Shown: in pieces, positions 5,427-7,317 of the stretch
Position numbering within the stretch: the stretch's first letter is position 1
Layout of the letters: each line of letters opens with the position of its first letter
DNA from: JAWLDB01 sp041686915
GTDB taxonomy: Bacteria; Bacillota; UBA994; UBA5500
Length of the DNA: 7,317 nucleotides
NCBI GenBank assembly: GCA_041686915.1
Contig: JAWLDB010000141.1
Coordinates: 1 to 7,317, forward strand
Reading direction: 5' to 3'
The notes under the pieces: model-generated
What the model was told of the DNA's origin: nothing
Seen by the model: the letters and a program-made list of their open reading frames with translations, nothing else
The model's database searches: none
Program-made: the position numbers and the translations under genes

Positions 5427-6332
5427 ATGCAAAGACAAAGCCCCTACCTTATACTCAGCCTGGGAGTTGTAGCTGTCTCGGTGGCCGCAGTATTCATCAA
5501 GTTATCTTCAGCGCCGTCGTTGGTGATTGCTTCTTATCGGATGCTGTTAGCATTCATCTGCCTATTGCCGTGGGCTATCCTGCGTCACCGTGGTGAGTTG
5601 ATGGGTCAACTACGCAAAGACCTGCTACTGACCATGCTCAGCGGTATCTTTCTAGCACTGCACTTTGCTTCCTGGATAAGCTCATTCCAATACACTTCTG
5701 TAGCTAGTTCCACTGTTTTGGTTTCTACTCAGCCTATCTTTGCTGTTGTTTTGTCGTATCTACTGTTCAAGGAACGGGTAACACGCAGGCAACTCATCGG
5801 CATCATGTTGGCCTTTGCAGGCAGCATTATCATTGGAGTTGCTGATGCAGCTCAGAGCGCTTCATCTGAGTCTATGCTTGGCAATGGACTAGCCTTACTA
5901 GGTGCAGTCTTTGCGGCTCTTTACTTTCTGTGTGGACGGTCTGTACGGCAACGTGTAACGGTGATCCCCTATGCTACAGTTGCCTACGGTATCAGCGCCG
6001 TCACGTTGCTGCTGATCACCAAGGCATCAGCTATCCCGCTTTACCCCTATAGCTGGCGTGAATTCTCACTGTTTGCTGCACTAGCAGTTGTATGTACGGT
6101 GATTGGACATAGCTCGCTTAACTGGTCGCTAGAATATCTTCCTGCGGCTGCAGTCGGGGTGGCGGTGCTAGGAGAGCCTATCGGTGCAAGCGTTTGGGCA
6201 GTCTTGCTGTTTAACGAGATCCCTTCAGCCGGACAACTATGGGGCGGAGCACTCTTGCTCAGTGGCATCATACTGTTTATGTACTCTGGGAAACGCAAGC
6301 AGCAGGCGAGTGCGATAAGCGAGGTGCACTAA
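5427..6332 (+). CDS. EamA/DMT superfamily permease
   Basis: 301 aa inner-membrane transporter with two tandem EamA repeats (about 7-137 and 151-287), together some ten hydrophobic helices. Each repeat ends in the family pattern: LLFKER...QLIGIMLAFAGSIII in the first, LFNEIP...QLWGGALLLSGIILF in the second. LGEPIGA (248-254) in the second repeat is also characteristic. Members export amino acids, nucleotides or other metabolites, usually with protons; the substrate cannot be read from sequence. The ATG at 5427 is chosen over the GTG at 5418 because GAGGTG (5413-5418) then lies 8 nt upstream. A basic tail (GKRKQQ) follows the last helix and is likely cytoplasmic. The ACT-domain gene follows after 1 nt, so the two are almost certainly co-transcribed. 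Confidence 0.92.
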   Translation: MQRQSPYLILSLGVVAVSVAAVFIKLSSAPSLVIASYRMLLAFICLLPWAILRHRGELMGQLRKDLLLTMLSGIFLALHFASWISSFQYTSVASSTVLVSTQPIFAVVLSYLLFKERVTRRQLIGIMLAFAGSIIIGVADAAQSASSESMLGNGLALLGAVFAALYFLCGRSVRQRVTVIPYATVAYGISAVTLLLITKASAIPLYPYSWREFSLFAALAVVCTVIGHSSLNWSLEYLPAAAVGVAVLGEPIGASVWAVLLFNEIPSAGQLWGGALLLSGIILFMYSGKRKQQASAISEVH

Positions 6333-6333
6333 C

Positions 6334-6720
6334 ATGCCAGGTCTTTCACTGCAAGTATTGCCTGAGCGGTACGGTGTGGCGAGACTATCGCCACAACACG
6401 ACCTTCCCGAGTGGGCGGTTCAAGGAAGCTTCTACTCAATCACTCGCACCACTGATGAACTGTCGATAGTTTGCATGGAGCGAAACATCCCGAAGGGACT
6501 AACCTGTGAAAAGGGCTGGCTTTGCATGAAGGTCCTTGGACCACTGGATTTCTCGCTGGTCGGCATCATGGCTAACCTATCCAGCGCCTTGGCTCAAGTT
6601 GGTGTAAGCCTGTTCGCCATCTCCACCTACGACACAGACTATCTGCTAGTCAAGGCAGACTCGTCTGATACCTCCACAGCCGCCCTTGCTGCCGCTGGTC
6701 ACACTGTGATTGCGGGATAA
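6334..6720 (+). CDS. ACT domain-containing protein (COG3603-like)
   Basis: 128 aa soluble protein. The C-terminal half matches the ACT_7/CASTOR-type ACT domain: CEKGWLCMKVLGPLDF (58-73) and GVSLFAISTYDTDYLLVK (90-107) are hallmark blocks. The N-terminal half (about 4-52) has the usual companion ACT-like fold, including ELSIVC (42-47). ACT domains bind amino acids and related small ligands; this stand-alone family has no attached enzyme, and its ligand is unknown. The ATG lies 1 nt after the permease stop, and its ribosome site GAGGTG (6321-6326) is inside the end of the permease gene, indicating translational coupling. Sensing an amino acid moved by the permease is an attractive but untested inference. 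A strong terminator follows. Confidence 0.88.
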   Translation: MPGLSLQVLPERYGVARLSPQHDLPEWAVQGSFYSITRTTDELSIVCMERNIPKGLTCEKGWLCMKVLGPLDFSLVGIMANLSSALAQVGVSLFAISTYDTDYLLVKADSSDTSTAALAAAGHTVIAG

Positions 6721-6749
6721 ATGCTTCATGCAAATAGACATGAATACAG

Positions 6750-6782
6750 CAAGCAGCCTGCCGCTTTGCGGTAGGCTGCTTG
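6750..6782. terminator. Strong bidirectional terminator hairpin
   Basis: CAAGCAGCCTGCCGC (6750-6764) and GCGGTAGGCTGCTTG (6768-6782) pair over 15 bp with a single G-U wobble and a 3-nt loop. On the plus strand TTTAG follows. The hairpin lies exactly between the ends of the ACT gene (plus, 6720) and the methyltransferase gene (minus, 6784), so it can end both transcripts. Confidence 0.85.
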
Positions 6783-6783
6783 T

Positions 6784-7317
6784 TTAGACGCGCTTTTGGA
6801 AGATGAGTAGATACTCGTGCACCTTGTTAATGCGGAAAACATAAGGGTAGCCTAGCGGTCTGAGTGAATTATAGTCTTGCCGTCGGTCCCAAACTATCAT
6901 GTCATCAAGCGTAAACCCTATTTTCCGCATGAAGTCGCAGACATCGATATGCACTGGATAGAAGTCGGAACCCTTACGAAGGTCCATAACGTTTATTACC
7001 ACATGCCCTTGCGGGCTAGTCAACTGGAAGACCTGGGTGAAAACATGCTCAAGGAACTCGAGATACTCTTGATAACTCTGTGTCTCTGCTGGACGACTGT
7101 CTGTACTGTAGTCCTTCGTTTGACGGTGGTCTGCGCTTCGCTTGCGGGAAAGCACGTTCCAGTATGGTGGCGAGGTTATCGTCAGTTGGACAGGCCTGTC
7201 CGGAAGGCATGCAAGTAGGCCACGAGCATCACCGCAGACCACCTGCCCAGCAGGGCCATCAAGCGTATCGAGCCTGGCCTGAGCCAGTGCTGCATACTCC
7301 GGCGCCAGATCCAAGCC
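6784..7317 (-). CDS. SPPY-type DNA methyltransferase, C-terminal part
   Basis: Partial: the frame is open to the right edge, so the N-terminus is missing, and 177 codons plus the stop are visible. The visible part begins with GLDLAPEYAALAQARL, the stretch that normally follows the SAM-binding FxGxG motif I. It continues with GDARGLL and ITSPPYW (motif IV catalytic SPPY, codons at 7159-7173), then SPQGHVVINVMD and finally EYLLIFQKR at the C-terminus. SPPY is typical of N4-cytosine or related amino-methyltransferases acting on DNA. The motif I region comes before motif IV, unlike the usual PF01555 beta order in which DPFxGSGTT follows EYLLxFrK, so the enzyme looks permuted. No restriction endonuclease is visible in the window. 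The TTG at 7314 could be mistaken for a start, but the motif context shows it is internal. Confidence 0.85.
   Translation of the reverse strand, partial: GLDLAPEYAALAQARLDTLDGPAGQVVCGDARGLLACLPDRPVQLTITSPPYWNVLSRKRSADHRQTKDYSTDSRPAETQSYQEYLEFLEHVFTQVFQLTSPQGHVVINVMDLRKGSDFYPVHIDVCDFMRKIGFTLDDMIVWDRRQDYNSLRPLGYPYVFRINKVHEYLLIFQKRV

Noticed and set aside
6877..7218. A 113-codon plus-strand frame opposite the methyltransferase.
   Set aside because: Antisense shadow; the minus strand carries the SPPYW and EYLLIFQK motifs.
1..7317. CRISPR array, insertion sequence, integrase or attachment-site signature.
   Set aside because: No regularly spaced repeats, transposase or integrase motifs, or flanking direct repeats were found on reading both strands.

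Overview
The window is bacterial chromosomal DNA of about 50% GC. The first ~48 bases are the 5' end of a 16S rRNA gene read leftward (complement of the universal AGAGTTTGATCCTGGCTCAG site, then GACGAACGCTGGCGGCGTGCC). That 16S start, the leader element GATCTTTGAAAACTGAACAA (a Gram-positive style boxA), TTGACA-type promoters and strong AGGAGG ribosome sites fit a Firmicutes/Clostridia-like bacterium best. This placement is an inference. Actinobacterial or Chloroflexota relatives are not excluded. Both window ends fall inside genes (16S on the left, a DNA methyltransferase on the right).

Layout: (1) 1-48, 16S rRNA start, minus strand. (2) 49-579, no protein gene: rRNA leader with hairpin and boxA, two tandem rRNA promoters carrying a repeated core, nested inverted repeats, and the divergent promoter of the next gene. 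(3) 580-3436, a rightward pair: a full-length family B DNA polymerase with 3'-5' exonuclease, and an HPP-family membrane protein whose reading frame overlaps or abuts it. (4) A strong shared terminator at 3527-3552. (5) Two leftward genes, each apparently with its own transcription signals: a small two-TM protein with a double zinc ribbon (3572-4105) and a YeiH/UPF0324 putative sulfate/sulfite exporter (4233-5222). The latter has a leader rich in inverted repeats. (6) A rightward operon of an EamA/DMT permease and an ACT-domain protein (5427-6720). (7) A second strong bidirectional terminator (6750-6782). (8) The C-terminal part of an SPPY-type DNA methyltransferase, minus strand, running off the right edge.

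The genes do not form one obvious pathway. Three membrane proteins (HPP, YeiH, DMT) suggest transport of small anions or metabolites, and the ACT protein may sense an amino acid related to the DMT substrate. The most distinctive items are the bacterial family B polymerase with an altered catalytic motif C (IDTDG instead of YGDTDS), placed divergently beside an rRNA operon, the paired promoter/inverted-repeat architecture between them, and the possible structured leader before the YeiH gene. I found no CRISPR array, insertion sequence, tRNA or integrase, and no clear multi-gene defence system.
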